Shown: piece after piece, positions 10,316 through 21,815 of the stretch
Position numbering within the stretch: position 1 is the stretch's first letter
Layout: each line of letters begins with the position of its first letter
NCBI RefSeq assembly: GCF_037893015.1
Contig: NC_133665.1
Span: 38,456,246-38,520,245 of the forward strand
Length of the DNA: 64,000 nt
Direction of reading: 5' to 3'
Source of the DNA: Macrotis lagotis
Taxonomy: Eukaryota > Chordata > Mammalia > Peramelemorphia > Peramelidae
Position numbers and translations under genes: made by a program
The notes under the pieces: model-generated
Database searches by the model: none
What the model saw: the letters and a program-made list of their open reading frames with translations, nothing else
What the model was told of the DNA's origin: nothing

Positions 10316-11134
10316 AAGAAAGTCTTGTATTACTCATTAAAAATTAAGTACAGTCATTTAGGCCAAGCAATCTTATTCCTCACAAAGTGACATAATTTAT
10401 TTGCACTTTTCTCTCTTTTTAATTTTTCTTGCTCGCTTTGTGGTAAATATTGGATTAGAATTCATATTATATTTCCTAGGAAGCCAGAATGTATCTCATC
10501 ATCTTAGAGGACATTTTGTTTTTTGTCGTTGATAATTAGACCTTTGAAGAATATCTTAAGGCCCTGTAAAAATGCACATTTATGGGATTAGAGTGGGGGG
10601 GGGCTTAAATATTCCTCACCTCCTTAAGTTACAGAAGTCATGCAGAAAATTATACATGAATGAATAGACTAGCCCAGGGCAAGGGCATTTTAGCATTTGT
10701 TTCTGTCTTTAAAATGAAAGAATAAGTTTGAACTAGCCAAATCTGCAGCAATTAAAGATGGATAAATTTCCAAGCACATATAAAAACTGACATAAATCCC
10801 TTTTTTTTTGAAGTTTGAGGTTTTAGGTTCTAACTGATGAATTTTTGCTGTCAACTTTTATTTTTAATATTTCCTGTCTAGGAGATTATAGAACACTTGG
10901 ACCCCCCTGCCTAAGTGACTTTAAAAATCCATTTAAATATTCTTTATCATCATTGGAAACTTTCCTAGAAACCGGACATGATAGGTACAGGTAATTATTC
11001 CTTTCTAGTAAGATAGTGTTTTGGATTTTTAAATGGGAATTTTGCAAAGAGTGAAAATTTATTGGACTTTGATATTCTGCATTCTTACATGTTTATTTCT
11101 GTTTCTTTGTTATCATGAATATTAAAATATTTAA
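10316..11134. other. Unassigned
   Basis: No gene or repeat family recognised. A G9 run lies near 10596. Confidence 0.35.
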
Positions 11135-11299
11135 GACAATCAGTTTTTCTTGGTTTATTTTTTTTGTTTGTTAGGTTTTTGCAAGGCAGCCAGGTAATTA
11201 TTGAGTGTCTGAGGTCGGATTTGAACTCAGGTACTCCTGACTCCAGGGCCAGTGCTCTATCCACTGCTCCACCTAGCTGCTCTGACAATTAGTTTTTCT
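11135..11299 (-). mobile_element. Short marsupial SINE with 16-bp TSD
   Basis: The SINE is 11151-11283, flanked by GACAATCAGTTTTTCT (11135-11150) and GACAATTAGTTTTTCT (11284-11299), one mismatch. The head is intact (CAGGGCCAGTGCTCTATCCA, CACCTAGCTGCTC). The centre between GCAAGGCAG and CCAGGTAATTATT has lost the TTAAGTG-CTTGCCC block, about 40 bp shorter than the usual copy. Confidence 0.9.
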
Positions 11300-11379
11300 G
11301 TTCCTCAATTGTGGCCAGTACAGAGACCATTACAATTACCATTGTCAGAGAAGAGCTCAGACAGATTGTTCTCCAGACT

Positions 11380-11632
11380 AGATGACAGTCCTTCACCTCT
11401 ACCTCCTAGGACCTCAAACTTCCTTCAAGTCTCAATTCAGATGCCTCTTTCTACAGGAAGTCTATCCTGGTCCTTACAATTTTCATTAATCTCTTCATTC
11501 TCAAATTATATAGAACTATCTCTTTGAAAGAATAGAATGAAACTTCTTGAAGGTAGACACTCTTTCTATTCTTTCTTTTTTTTGTCTTTGTACCTTGAAA
11601 AGGTAGGCACTTAATAAGTATTATTTTACATA
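11380..11632 (+). mobile_element. L2/L3 LINE 3' end
   Basis: CCTCAAACTTCCTTCAAGTC, CAGATGCCTCTTTCTACAGG and AAGTCTATCCTGG lead to TTTGTCTTTGTACCTTGAAA and GGCACTTAATAAGTATT, the sense order of the L2/L3 3' part. The 91-codon frame at 11252-11527 lies partly in it and is not a gene. Confidence 0.7.
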
Positions 11633-11664
11633 TAAAGATATTGAGGTTCACAAGAATAATCATA

Positions 11665-11830
11665 GTTAATACTTCTTTAATGCTTAACATACATTACTTC
11701 ATCTGATCCTCCAAAAGCACCATGATGCAAATATTATTGATTTTATTGTCCCAGAGATCCAAACAAGACTGACTATAGTAAGTGTTGGAAGACTATATGT
11801 CTCCTGACTCCAAATACAGAATTTACTACT
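11665..11830 (-). mobile_element. Diverged MIR-type SINE
   Basis: TTAATACTTCTTTAATGCTT, ACATTACTTCATCTGATCCT and a short TTATTGTCCCAGAGATCC block, ending in CTCCTGACTCCAAATACAG, follow the MIR minus-strand order. Old and gapped. Confidence 0.55.
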
Positions 11831-11849
11831 ATCTGGTGCTTTCTGAAAT

Positions 11850-13200
11850 CCATCAATCAACAAGAATTTATTCTTTTTCTATCCTGTTCCAGTCATTGTT
11901 GTAAGTACTAGGGATTACAAAACCATATATGGAATAGTTCGTGTTCTCCAGGAGTTAATATTCTTTAAGAGGGGAAGAGACTATATATATGAGTATATGA
12001 AATGAATACAAGGTATTTGAAATGAATACAAGGTGTATGAAATGAATACAAGGTAACAGCTGGGGGGCATTGGAGAAAGTCCACATTTCATTTTTTTAAA
12101 CTTTTAAGGAAACTAGAGAATCTAAACGACATTTAAAGAGGAAATTTATTCCGAATAATTCATGAGAAAAATGGACACACATAACACTTTGTCTTTTCAA
12201 AATCAAGAGAATGGAAGATTGAGTATTATTCTGGGGGGAGAAACAGTAAGAAGGTAAGTTTGGTAGAACTGTATGAAGGGAAGTAATAATAAAGTTGAAA
12301 TAGCAGAATGGAGTTAGATTATAAAGTTCTTTAAATGCTAAACAAAAGACTTGTATCTTACCTAGAGGAAATAGAGAACTATTGGAATATGTTAAATGGG
12401 ATTTAATTTTTACTTTACATTATCTCTTTAGCATCTGTAATTGAGGATGTATGGAGAAGAGAGAAACTAGAGACTTGGTGGTAAATAAAGTGCTCATTGC
12501 AAAATATCCAGGCAAAAGGTGATGTTGATCTTATTTAGTGTAGTGACTTTGCAAATGAAGAGGAAAGGGAAAGATAAACAAGGTTTGGGAAGTAGAATAT
12601 AAAAAAGAATTTAGGATATGTCAGGAAGGAGAATAAGGAGATAAAGATTCCTGAGGTTTCAAACCAGGGAGATTAGAAGAAAAGCAACACCTTTGATAGA
12701 AATTGGTTAGTTAAGTGGGAAGATAATATTTCCTGTCCAGTTTCTGAGTTTTGAAGTATGGAATTATTGTGGAAATGCTTATGCCTATAGGACCTCCAAC
12801 TTGAAAAGTTGAATAGACATGTGCTATTGTGGAACTGAAGTCCAGGAGGGAAAACAGGGCTAGATTTGTAATGTGACCCATGTAGAGAAAATAGTCAAAT
12901 ATATGGGAGGGTCACAGAAAGGGTATATAGAAAGAAAAGAAAGGGAGACCCCAGGCAGAGTCTCTGAAAGAGCCTAGAAGTACATCCACCATTTGGGGCC
13001 AAGAAAAGAATAATGATCAGCAAAATAAACTTAGGAGGGCAGGATCAAAACAAGCAGATTGTAGAGAGTATACAGTCAGTAAATACAATCAACAATGTTA
13101 AATGGCACAGAGATAGGTCATGAAGGATAAAGATTTAATAAAAGGCTTTGGGGTTTGGCACAACCAAGTAAAAATAAGTGAAGGAAAGAGGTCAGTAAGG
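11850..13200 (-). mobile_element. Long L2-type LINE fragment with RT relic
   Basis: The left end carries the antisense 3' terminus (CAATCAACAAGAATTTATTC, GTACTAGGGATTACAAA). The body continues for about 1.3 kb in antisense L2 order (AGATTATAAAGTTCTTTAAATG, ATATCCAGGCAAAAGGTGAT, GAGGTTTCAAACCAGGG). At 13090-13128 the minus strand retains a frame-shifted relic of the D-L-S-A-A-F-D-T-V reverse-transcriptase motif typical of L2. No long frame survives. Near 11988-12055 a GAATACAAGGT unit is repeated three times. Confidence 0.75.
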
Positions 13201-13214
13201 ATGAGCTGGGATGT

Positions 13215-13300
13215 CTATTGGCACACAGTTAATAGAAGCAAGATTCAGACTCAGGTTACCTGATTCCAAATTCAATGTTCTTTTCTCACAGAATTCATAT
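13215..13300 (-). mobile_element. MIR head fragment
   Basis: GCAAGATTCAGACTCAGGTT, ACCTGATTCCAAATTCAATG and TTCTTTTC match the minus-strand tRNA-like head of MIR. Short and diverged. Confidence 0.45.
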
Positions 13301-13348
13301 TAAGATTCATAAATTCATCTATAGTTAAAACGTTCATAATTATTGATT

Positions 13349-13838
13349 GGTCATATTTTTGTATTTTTTTCAGTTTCATGCAAAGATAGTTTTCAGCATT
13401 CATCTTTTTGTGAGTTTTTGAGTTCTATATTTTTCTGCCTTCCTCCCTTCCCTCACCCCTCCCTATGGCATATATTTTATACAATATGTTATCAATAGGT
13501 TATGGTATATTTCCATATTAATCATATTATGAAAAAAGAATCAGAACTAAAGGGAAAAACCATGAGAAAAAAAGTTTTTAAAAATGAAAATAGAATGCTT
13601 TGGTCTGCATTCCAATTCCATAGTTTTTTCCTATATGTGGATGGTATTTTCTATCACAAGTCTTTTAGAATTGTCCTTGATCACTGAACTGCTGGGAGGA
13701 GCTAAGTCCATCATCTTAATCATCTTACAGTGTTGTTGCTATTATGTACAGTGTTCTCCTGGATCTGCTCACTTCACTTGGCATCAATTCATACAAGTTT
13801 TTTCAAGCTTTTCTTACGTCTTTTCAGTGGGCATATTA
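13349..13838 (-). mobile_element. Marsupial L1 3' end
   Basis: Read on the minus strand this is an L1-type 3' region. Plus-strand landmarks are TTTCAGTTTCATGCAAAGAT at the 3' terminus, then AGTTTTCAGCATTCATC, a CCCTCCC-rich block, TCAGAACTAAAGGGAAAAAC, TTTTAGAATTGTCCTTGATC and GAACTGCTGGGAGGAGCTAA. A close paralogue lies at 41960-42640. GGTCATATT (13349-13357) and GGGCATATT (13829-13837) may be the target duplication. The 110-codon frame at 13584-13916 falls in it and is chance. Confidence 0.75.
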
Positions 13839-14040
13839 TTGGACAAAGAACTGTGTGCCCAACTGAGGAAGATACAATATTTAGATGAGACATATTCCCT
13901 ACTTTCACAAAGCTGATTTATAGTCTAGGATTTATAGTCTAACATACATAAGTTACTATAAGAAATTCTTATACATGTTAAATGTGTCTAAGAGAATCAG
14001 AGTGTGATGTGAGTTCTTATGAGAAAAACCTCATAAATTA

Positions 14041-14308
14041 TCTTTTGCTTGTTCAGTCATTTCAGTCATATCTGACTTTTCAGAACATCTTTTAGAATTT
14101 TTTTGGTAAAGATACTGGAGTAGTTTGTCATTTCCTTCTCCAGCTCATTTGACAGATGAGAGACTGAGGCAAATAAGGTTATGTATCTTAACTCAGCTAG
14201 TTATACAGCTAGAAAATGCCTGAAGTAAAATTTGAACCCAAGTCTTTCTGACTCCATGACTGGCATTCTGTCCACTCTGCCACCTAACTGCCCTACCTTT
14301 TGCTTATT
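14041..14308 (-). mobile_element. RTE-tailed SINE (MAR1-like), near full length, with TSD
   Basis: The order is GTTCAGTCATTTCAGTCATA, AAAGATACTGGAGTAGTTTG, TCATTTCCTTCTCCAGCTCA, ATGAGAGACTGAGGCAAAT and AATTTGAACCCAAGTCTTTC, to the head CCACCTAACTGCCCT. Flanks TCTTTTGCTT (14041-14050) and CCTTTTGCTT (14296-14305) differ by one base. Confidence 0.88.
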
Positions 14309-14336
14309 GATCATCAGACTTTCTCAGTTCTCTATT

Positions 14337-14378
14337 GAAAGCACTTGATCTGTATCTGAAAGCACTTGATCTGTATTT
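14337..14378. repeat. 21-bp direct repeat, two copies
   Basis: GAAAGCACTTGATCTGTAT occurs at 14337 and 14358, back to back. The two overlapping minus-strand frames here (14304-14519, 14324-14506) contain this repeat and are not genes. Confidence 0.9.
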
Positions 14379-14577
14379 TGCATATCTGTATACCCACTGT
14401 AGAGAGGAAATAATTTGTAGTCTATTTCCCCCAAATAAAAACACATAATTTGAAAATTCTTTAGCAGTTTTGGTGAATTGCAAGAGAAAACTGTAATGAT
14501 AGCCAAAAAAGCTAAGCAATATTAGTTCACAAGTTATCTTAATATCAGATCTCTGATTTCATCTGTAGATATCAGTA

Positions 14578-14812
14578 CAGTCCCAGCTAAAATCCCATTT
14601 CAGGAAGCCTTTCTCAATCCCCTTTATCCTAGTTCCTTCCCTCTGAAATCTTCTCCATTTATCTGGTATATAATCTGTTTAAGTATAGTTATTTGTATGC
14701 TGTCTTCCTCCATCCACCTGTGAGTTCCTTGGAGCAGTATCTTTTTGCCTTACTTTGAATTCCCGATACTTGTCTGGCACATAGTAGGTACTTAATAAAT
14801 GACTGGTATTTT
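14578..14812 (+). mobile_element. L2/L3 LINE 3' end
   Basis: CCCATTTCAGGAAGCCTTTC, CTAGTTCCTTCCCTCTGAAA, TGTGAGTTCCTTGGAGCAG and TGTCTGGCACATAGTAGGTA then CTTAATAAATGA give the full sense-strand order of the LINE 3' part. One of the better-preserved copies. Confidence 0.85.
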
Positions 14813-16064
14813 TAATTTTATTTTACTCTAGAAGGCAGAACTAGGAGAGATGAACCAACATCGAGAAGAAGAAAATTTGTTTGATTACTTTTTTTGAAAA
14901 TCTTTTTCTTTAAAAATCTATTTAAACTGATGGGTTTTGTATTAGAGAGTTTCAAAAGGAGCAAAATAATCACTTATCTAGGGATGCAGTAGAAAGCAAG
15001 TCCTGTATGAGTATAGATAGGAGTAAATTGTCCCTGGGGTCCTTTCCAACTCTGATATTCTTTGATTCTGTCTTTGTCTCCAACTTTTTAAATGAAAATA
15101 CAATCTATTATGCAGCTAGTATGAGAATTAATAACGAAATTTACACAGAACACTTTTAAGCTCTTCAAACAAAGATATATAATTATTTTTTTTAAAAAGC
15201 ACGAGTTATAGTGTGATAGTTGCCTTGTTAGTCATCAATAATCAAAGCCCCAGTGTGCAAAAACATTGTATTACAGGCATTTTCAAAATAAATGGTCACC
15301 TGCTCTCAAGAAGTTTGCAATTAAGTTGGGGGAGACAGTACATACACTTGAAATTACTGGAGTACTTTCAGAATATCAAATCAGAAAATACAAATTGTTA
15401 CAGCACAAATTGACTCAGTTAAGAGGGAATGACATTTAAAAGAGAATGACAAGGGTCAATGAACAAAAAAGATAGTGTGGGGTCCTGATTCTTGCCCTAA
15501 GGGAAGAGGAAATCAAGCTTGTACTTTTTTTTTTAAATCTTGGCTAGGAATAAAGCAGTGCTTTAAATGTCCTTTCTGATCTTGTTTGTGTAGAGCATTA
15601 AGTCCAATAATGGAGCATCTCATAAGGGGAAGGGCAGAGCTGGGTTATATATCGCTATGGAGATTCTGCCTCAATATCCTTTCGCTGGTCTTCCTTCCCT
15701 CATCATATCACTACTGCTGGAGTCCATGTTTCTTTGGGCAGAAGATGAAAGCAGAGCAGGGACTTTCCTATGCTGCTATAGTAGTCAAGTGAAATTGTGG
15801 GAATAACTAAATTAATGAATAGTTGAAAGAATTTAGAGCAATGTTTTGTATCTGCAGCTTATCAGGAAGCTAGATGTGCACTTAGCCTTACTATGGGGAG
15901 TAGAATCAGGTACATTTTTACTTACAATATTTTTTTGCTGCTAATTATCATGATTATTACTTAATCCATTTCCATTGTTTAATAAGACATGATTTCTCAA
16001 GAAAAAAATCCCCGCTCAACCCTTTTTCCCCCATTCATTCCCAATATGAGTGATAAAGGGCTGA
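14813..16064. other. Mostly unassigned, two small LINE relics
   Basis: 15030-15072 (GGGGTCCTTTCCAACTCTGA) is an L3-type tail in sense. 15270-15400 (CTCTCAAGAAGTTTGCAATT) is an antisense L2/L3 piece. 15500-15830 is unassigned. Confidence 0.45.
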
Positions 16065-16205
16065 GTCAGATTCTCAGAGACTCAGTTTCTCTATAAATGA
16101 AAGCAACAATATTTCTTACCTCACAGGATTGTTTGAGGAAAACTATTTGCAAATCTTAAAACCTGACAGAAATGTGTCAGAACAATTACTAGAAGTGATA
16201 CTTCC
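16065..16205 (+). mobile_element. MIR-type SINE, 3' half
   Basis: GAGACTCAGTTTCTCTATAA, TTCTTACCTCACAGGATTGT and TTGCAAATCTTAAAACCTGA match the sense-strand core and tail. The head is missing. Confidence 0.6.
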
Positions 16206-16292
16206 ATAGAAGATCTACTCAGCACCCTGGCAACACAGGAATTTTACTACTCTTTCTGGGTGAAAGTAAAATGATTTTTGCTACCTATTTAG

Positions 16293-16330
16293 CAACAACA
16301 ACAACAACAATAATAATAAAATAATAAATG
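16293..16330. repeat. (CAA)n(TAA)n tract
   Basis: Six CAA units pass into TAA units, just left of the 3' end of a minus-strand SINE. Confidence 0.9.
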
Positions 16331-16629
16331 TTAATAAATTTATTGTTGTTCAGTCATTTCGGTCGGGTCCAACTTTATAAGATCCTATTTGGGTTTGTTT
16401 GGTTTTTGGTTTTTTTTTTTTTAACAAAGATACTGGAGATGTTTGCCATTTCTTTCTCTAGCTCATTATACAGAAGAGGAAACTGAGGAAAACAGGGTTA
16501 AGTGACTTGCCTAGGGTCACACAGCTATAATAAGTGTGAAGGGCCAGATTTGAACTCAGGAAGATGATTCCTTATTCCAAGTCCCATACTCTATCACCTG
16601 TGCCACCTAATTGCCCAATATTAATAAAT
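16331..16629 (-). mobile_element. RTE-tailed SINE (MAR1-like), full length, with TSD
   Basis: TTGTTGTTCAGTCATTTCGG, GATACTGGAGATGTTTGCCA, GGTTAAGTGACTTGCCTAGG, GTCACACAGCTATAATAAG and CAGATTTGAACTCAGGAAG, to the head CCACCTAATTGCCC. Flanks TTAATAAAT (16331-16339 and 16621-16629) are identical. A T-rich block (about 16390-16425) interrupts the tail. Confidence 0.85.
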
Positions 16630-16800
16630 AGCAAACATTTCTGTAACCTTATTGGCTATATTAAGTATTATATTAAGTACTTCATAATTATTATTTCATT
16701 TGATCTTCACAGTACCCTGGGAGGTAGATGTTATTAATTAACCCTTCTCCCACCCTATTACAGATGAGTAAACTAAGCTATACAAAGGATCACACAGAAT
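16630..16800 (-). mobile_element. MIR-type SINE
   Basis: TTCATTTGATCTTCACAGTA, CCCTGGGAGGTAGATGTTAT, TATTACAGATGAGTAAACTA and GGATCACACAGAATTTCA follow the minus-strand MIR order. The adjacent SINE may have inserted at its left edge. Confidence 0.75.
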
Positions 16801-17506
16801 TTCAATCAGTTCCTCCCCCTTGAACCTCTTTTTTTGGAAAAGCATCAGTTTTTGACTGTCTGCCTCCTGGTCATCTACATTGCAGATCATCTTCAGTAAA
16901 ATCTTGCTTTTTGTATCTTATTGGCATTGGCATCTACCCTGTTTATTTAAGCACTTAGTTGATGAAAAACAGAACCTTCTTTATTCTAGCCCAGAGCTAG
17001 AAGAGAGTCTTTTGAGCCAAAATAATTACCGCTCTGGAAATACCAGCTTGACTTTAGGCTGGAACTTTGTTTCAGGCTGAGAAATGATAGATTAGGGAGT
17101 CATGAGGTTCTTATAGTAAGCTGGATGGGTATGTGAGCATGAGGTGGAGACTCTGGAAACATAAATGGAATAAGCTTCTCTCTACCTGTTCATCATTCCA
17201 TTCCATAGTGTTTGGAGGTAGATAGAAAAATCTTAGCCACCTCACAGTTCCATGAAGAAAAATGCCTTGTAAGCCTTAAGCTACAGGATGAACCTTGTTT
17301 TTAATGGGACAATCTTGAGTCAAGTATCTCATAGTTTTTGATAAAAAACGTCAGAACCCCACAATTTCAAAAAAATGACCACAGGTACTAAACAGTGAAG
17401 ACCATACAAGTACTCATCATGGGAAGGATTAGAGTCTTGTACTAGTTTCCTTACCCACACTCATATACCCAAATAACACTGTCAAAAGCATCTTCTTTGA
17501 CAAGAA

Positions 17507-17510
<4 letters not shown>
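16801..17510. other. Unassigned
   Basis: No gene or repeat recognised. The 66-codon frame at 16880-17080 has no features. Confidence 0.35.

Positions 17511-17560
<50 letters not shown>
17511..17560. repeat. (TG)25 microsatellite
   Basis: Uninterrupted TG dinucleotides, likely length-variable between individuals. Confidence 0.97.
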
Positions 17561-17563
<3 letters not shown>

Positions 17564-17954
17564 CATTCCTCTAAACCAAAGTGTGTAAGGTATTCTGTCC
17601 TGAAGTAGGGTGATGATGATGTAAAAGAAGATGCTCATGCCTCAAAATCTGGAAATCTAGGTTGGTTAATATATATCTTGTCAAAGATTATGTAAGCTAG
17701 GCAACCTGTTTGTATTTTTTTACTTCCTTAATTATAGCAGAGGATGATTACTCCTGAGGTCTACATAGAAAGGAGAACAATGCCTCATTGTGGAAATGGT
17801 TGGATTTAACAAAAGTCAGGCAAAAATATTTTTGATACATACTTTTCTTCCTATTAAATGCATGTACATTTATTTTTTTGACAACCCTGTGATTTCATCC
17901 ATATAGGGTATTTTTGATAAGGTAACGTCCTTTGCCCATTCAGATCTGTAATTC

Positions 17955-18068
17955 CTCTGCAATTTGTAATCTTAGAGTGAAGTTAAGTGACTTACTCAGG
18001 TAATATACTTACCAGTGGGACTTGAACCCAGGGCTTCTTGACTCCCAGGTTAGCTCTCTATACACAAT
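17955..18068 (-). mobile_element. MIR-type SINE, 5' half
   Basis: AGTTAAGTGACTTACTCAGG, CCAGTGGGACTTGAACCCAG and CTTGACTCCCAGGTTAGC form the minus-strand core plus tRNA-like head. Confidence 0.7.
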
Positions 18069-18144
18069 GTGATATTTATGTGAAAATGTAAAGTTTATAT
18101 CCTAGGATATATAGTATACTTTGTGATATGCACTAAAAGTGTAA

Positions 18145-18250
18145 GAAAAAATAAAACATTGACTTTGGAGTCAGCAAGATCTGGTTTCAAAATCTCTCTT
18201 TGATCCATAACAGTCCATGGGCAAGTCACCCAATTCATCCATTCAACTAA
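18145..18250 (+). mobile_element. MIR-type SINE, 5' half
   Basis: ATTGACTTTGGAGTCAGCAA, GATCTGGTTTCAAAATCTC and GGGCAAGTCACCCAATTCAT give the sense-strand head and core, opposite to the neighbouring copy. Confidence 0.6.
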
Positions 18251-19924
18251 CCAAGACTTTAAGTTATAGGTAACCTCCATGTATATCACATTGGATGGAA
18301 TAGGGGAGTTTTACATCAGGTATTTCTACACTGATGTGCAGATGAACTGGTCCAGATCCACTTCTCACCGTTACCAAATGTGTGAATATATACTGTATCC
18401 AGATAACATTGAATTTACTCTGGATCTTATCCTAATAACATACTGTGTACCCTGTAATCATACTAATATTGATCTAATTGCATTGCATAAGGAAACAGTC
18501 ATGGACAACCTGCCTATATGTGTAAACTTCCTGACAGCTGGTAGAGATCCCAGAAGAGTCAGAAGCTTTTGTGTATGATAGATGGTGTTGATACCTCAAA
18601 ATTTATTATTTTAAAAAATATATTGAGGGGAATAAAGAGAGTTTGAAACTCTTTATCTGTAGACATGAATTAGTTAGATTTTTTCCTTGGCCTTAGGGAA
18701 AATTTTTTATTTTTAAACATTTTTCAAAGTCTTGGGTTGTTGGTATTGTAATTAAATTCTATTCAATTCAGCATTCTCTACAGTGGGGTATTATTCTATT
18801 TTCTTTGAGGGCCTTAGGAGTAATCACTCCCTGCTTTGATTAAGCAAGCAATGTCCTTTGCTGGCTTATAGACTAGGGAGAGAACAGGATGACTCATATG
18901 TTCTCCTTCACACTGTGTTGAGTAATATACTCTTTAAGCTTGTGCCTAATAACACATACTGGAGGTTGTGGAGATTGCCAGAGTAGTTCCACTTCTTCAA
19001 TGGGGCAACTATCCAACTTACTATAGGACTTTCTTAATATTGTACTTTGGAGGAACTCTGGGAAATCTTTGACACATTTTCCCTGTTGTACCCAGAACTG
19101 CCTTTCAAGGATGTTCTCCATAACCATACATTGTATATTGAAATTCTTATTTTTTTTTTAGTTGCAGTCTATTTATTTTCAAGTGAAAGATCTTCCATCA
19201 TGAGAAAGATCATCCATTTCCAATTCTTTTCCAACATAGTCTAAAGAGAGGCCAACAGTTATTTCCACCGTGTCTTATGATATGTGATGTTTTGGCTTTG
19301 GCTGAGATGCCAATGCCACAGCCCTCAGATGGGCAAACACTGGACTCCCCAGATAGACTGTTCCTTGTTCCCACAACACTAATTAATTGTCATCTCAGAG
19401 GGCAATGAGACCAATTGTTCCGGTATTACCCCAGCCAAGCTAAGTCTGGAAGAGGTAAGAAAGCTGCCAGACTTTCTATACTTTGGCTTAGAATCTGAAT
19501 CCCAGCAGTCAGCTGAGGAGTTGAGCCAACTTTAGGTTTTAAGTACTGCCTCAAAGATGCCAGCTATGGGAGGCTTGTTAATAGAGTTGCCCTGTTAGAC
19601 TCTAGCAAAATGTCTTGATGATAATGATGGTCCTTTGGATAGAGAAGCATATAAAGAGAGGATTGGCTAAGGAAGTAGGAATTATCCTTTAAAAGAAGGT
19701 CATTTAGTACTTTAATTCTTAGCATATCACAATAATTACATTCTCCTAGTCCTTTCTCAATCTACATTTAATTCTCTAATTCGGAGGGAAAGAGGTAGAA
19801 TGTGGTGAATTCTGTGTGATAATGCTTTTAGAGGATAGGTACCATAAAATCTGGGAGTGTGATTTATATTGCATTTATCTTCCAAAATGGTTTCACATGT
19901 AATCTCATTAAACTTTGGTGACTT
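18251..19924. other. Unassigned, with a slightly GC-richer patch
   Basis: No exon or known repeat recognised. The 99-codon frame at 18279-18578 has no motif. 19245-19640 is richer in G+C than its surroundings and carries an imperfect palindrome at 19294-19317 (GGCTTTGGC, six bases, GCCAATGCC) and a homeodomain-like AATTAATTG near 19381. Confidence 0.4.
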
Positions 19925-20012
19925 AATCTTTCCAAGGCTCAGTTTCTTCATTTGAAAAAAAAAATGGAACAGAGGACCTTCAAGGTTCTTCTAGATGTAA
20001 ATCTATGAGGCA
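19925..20012 (+). mobile_element. MIR core with L3-like tail
   Basis: AAGGCTCAGTTTCTTCATTT, GAACAGAGGACCTTCAAGGT and TCTTCTAGATGTAAATCTAT match the sense core and GGTCCCTTCCAGCTCTAAAT-type tail of a MIR-like SINE. Confidence 0.6.
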
Positions 20013-21564
20013 TGCCAATATCATCTCCACTAGCTCAGATAGAGAAACAAAAGGAGATGGAGCTTACATGATTTATAGATCATACAGCCTGTAGCAAAGC
20101 TGGCCCTGAAGCTGATAGCTTTTGCTTTTTTTTTAAATATACAGTAGAGAACAGAGGAAGTCCAGAAAGAAATACAGAGAAGTTTTGAAAGGGCAGCACT
20201 GAACATTTCATATGGAATTTTTACAAATATATGTTTTGTACAATATATATTACATCATTATTATAATTATTTTATTATTATATTAACCATATGTATGTGT
20301 ATATCTATGCATGCATTCACAGATACATCTAAAGGTTATAGTTCAGATTCTCTCACATGTAATCTTTTCCTATTCTACTTTACATATGGAAATTCTCATT
20401 TTATTTGGTATTTTAAGTTCTGAATTAGAAAAAAGATATGAATGTCTTCTGACTAATAATTCCCTGTGTTATTCATCTAGCCCCATTGTCTAACTTGGAC
20501 ATGGATTTCTATGTAGGACCACAGAGTCTTTTGCTCTGATACAATGGATTAGATTCACAGATATTTGTGATCAGTGGCCTCCAACTCTTAAAGCAAAAGA
20601 CTAGTATCCCTGAATTTTCTTTTCCTCTTTCTTTTTCTTTTCTTTTTAAATGTTTTTAACTATATTTCAATCTCATTGATTTTCTTTATGATACTTTGTA
20701 TTTATTTTATGCATTTCAAAACCTTCTGAATTTTACCTGACTGTTTATAGGGTTCATGATACACAAAGGCATAAAAACCCCTGGTTCTGAATCAATCTCT
20801 CAACTCATCTACTCTTAAGCAAAACAACAACAAAAAAAAAGTAGGAAAGGGGTAGATGTGGGAGCGTATTGAGTGAAACATTAGTTTAAATATTCACCTT
20901 AAACAATAGTTAATAGCTTCAAAGTTTCTCTAGCTTTTTTTCTCTTCTTAAAACTTTAACTACCCACCCTTCCTTTTTGATATCCTATTCTAGCAAATCA
21001 TAAGCCAACACTCTGCCCACAGGACAAAGTCTTTAAAGAAGTCATTTCCTCTTCCATCTCCTCCTGCTTATTCCCATCGTGTTTTTCGTGGCACAAGCAA
21101 CAGGAAAGTCCATTGAATAAGCAGCACAGAAAAGGCATTTCGTTGTTTATATTATTACTGAGTGTTCACTTGCTAATAATTAGTGCTTCCGCTTTTTTTG
21201 CAGTTTATTTGCCAAAATATATGCAAGCTTTACTTGAACAAATAAGGGATGGAAGTAGGCAAAACTGGCCATACTGCCTTCTGGGCCAGGCAAACCCCCA
21301 GAGGTCAATATGGCCTGGGTTTTAGAATTTTGTCTTCAGAGCAAGATAATCCTAGTTAGGAAAAACTAAAACACCAAGATCCCTCCATTTGGACACACTT
21401 AGGTAGCATCTCAAGTGTTCCTTTAGCACTGAGAAAAGGATTCTATTATATAAGAGTAGTTTGGTCAATTGGAGGGACAATAACAGCTCAAGAGAAAAGC
21501 AAATTCGTTGGTTGAATTGAACAAGACATTTACTTTATCTCACCCCTCATTTTGGAATACTTAT
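20013..21564. other. Unassigned AT-rich DNA
   Basis: TA/TAT-rich simple sequence lies at 20230-20300 and a C/T-rich run at 20620-20650. No gene, RNA or clear mobile element recognised. Confidence 0.4.
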
Positions 21565-21815
21565 TTTTCAGTGTGGGGCAGTGAAGAGAGCACTGACTCT
21601 GATGTAAGGAGTTCTAGGTTCAAATTCTACTTGAAATAATAAATGTGTGAATTTTGTTAAATTAGTTCCTAGTAAGTTGAATAAATACATGTTGCCTGAC
21701 TCACTGACAAACTGAATTTATTACCTCCATGGGCTTTGATATTCTCACCTGTAAAATGAGAGAGTTGGACTAGAGGCTCTTGAAAGTCTCTTCTAGCTAT
21801 AAATCTGTGATGCTG
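21565..21815 (+). mobile_element. MIR-like SINE, near full length
   Basis: The head GGGGCAGTGAAGAGAGCACT and TAGGTTCAAATTCTACTTG, then after a diverged centre CTCACCTGTAAAATGAGAGA, GTTGGACTAGAGGCTCTTG and TTCTAGCTATAAATCTGTGA. The two halves are separated by about 75 bp that do not match. Confidence 0.65.

Noticed and set aside
13584..13916. 110-codon plus-strand frame
   Set aside because: It lies antisense in an L1 3' UTR and extends past its end.
18279..18578. 99-codon plus-strand frame
   Set aside because: No motif or conserved pattern, and length is within chance expectation.
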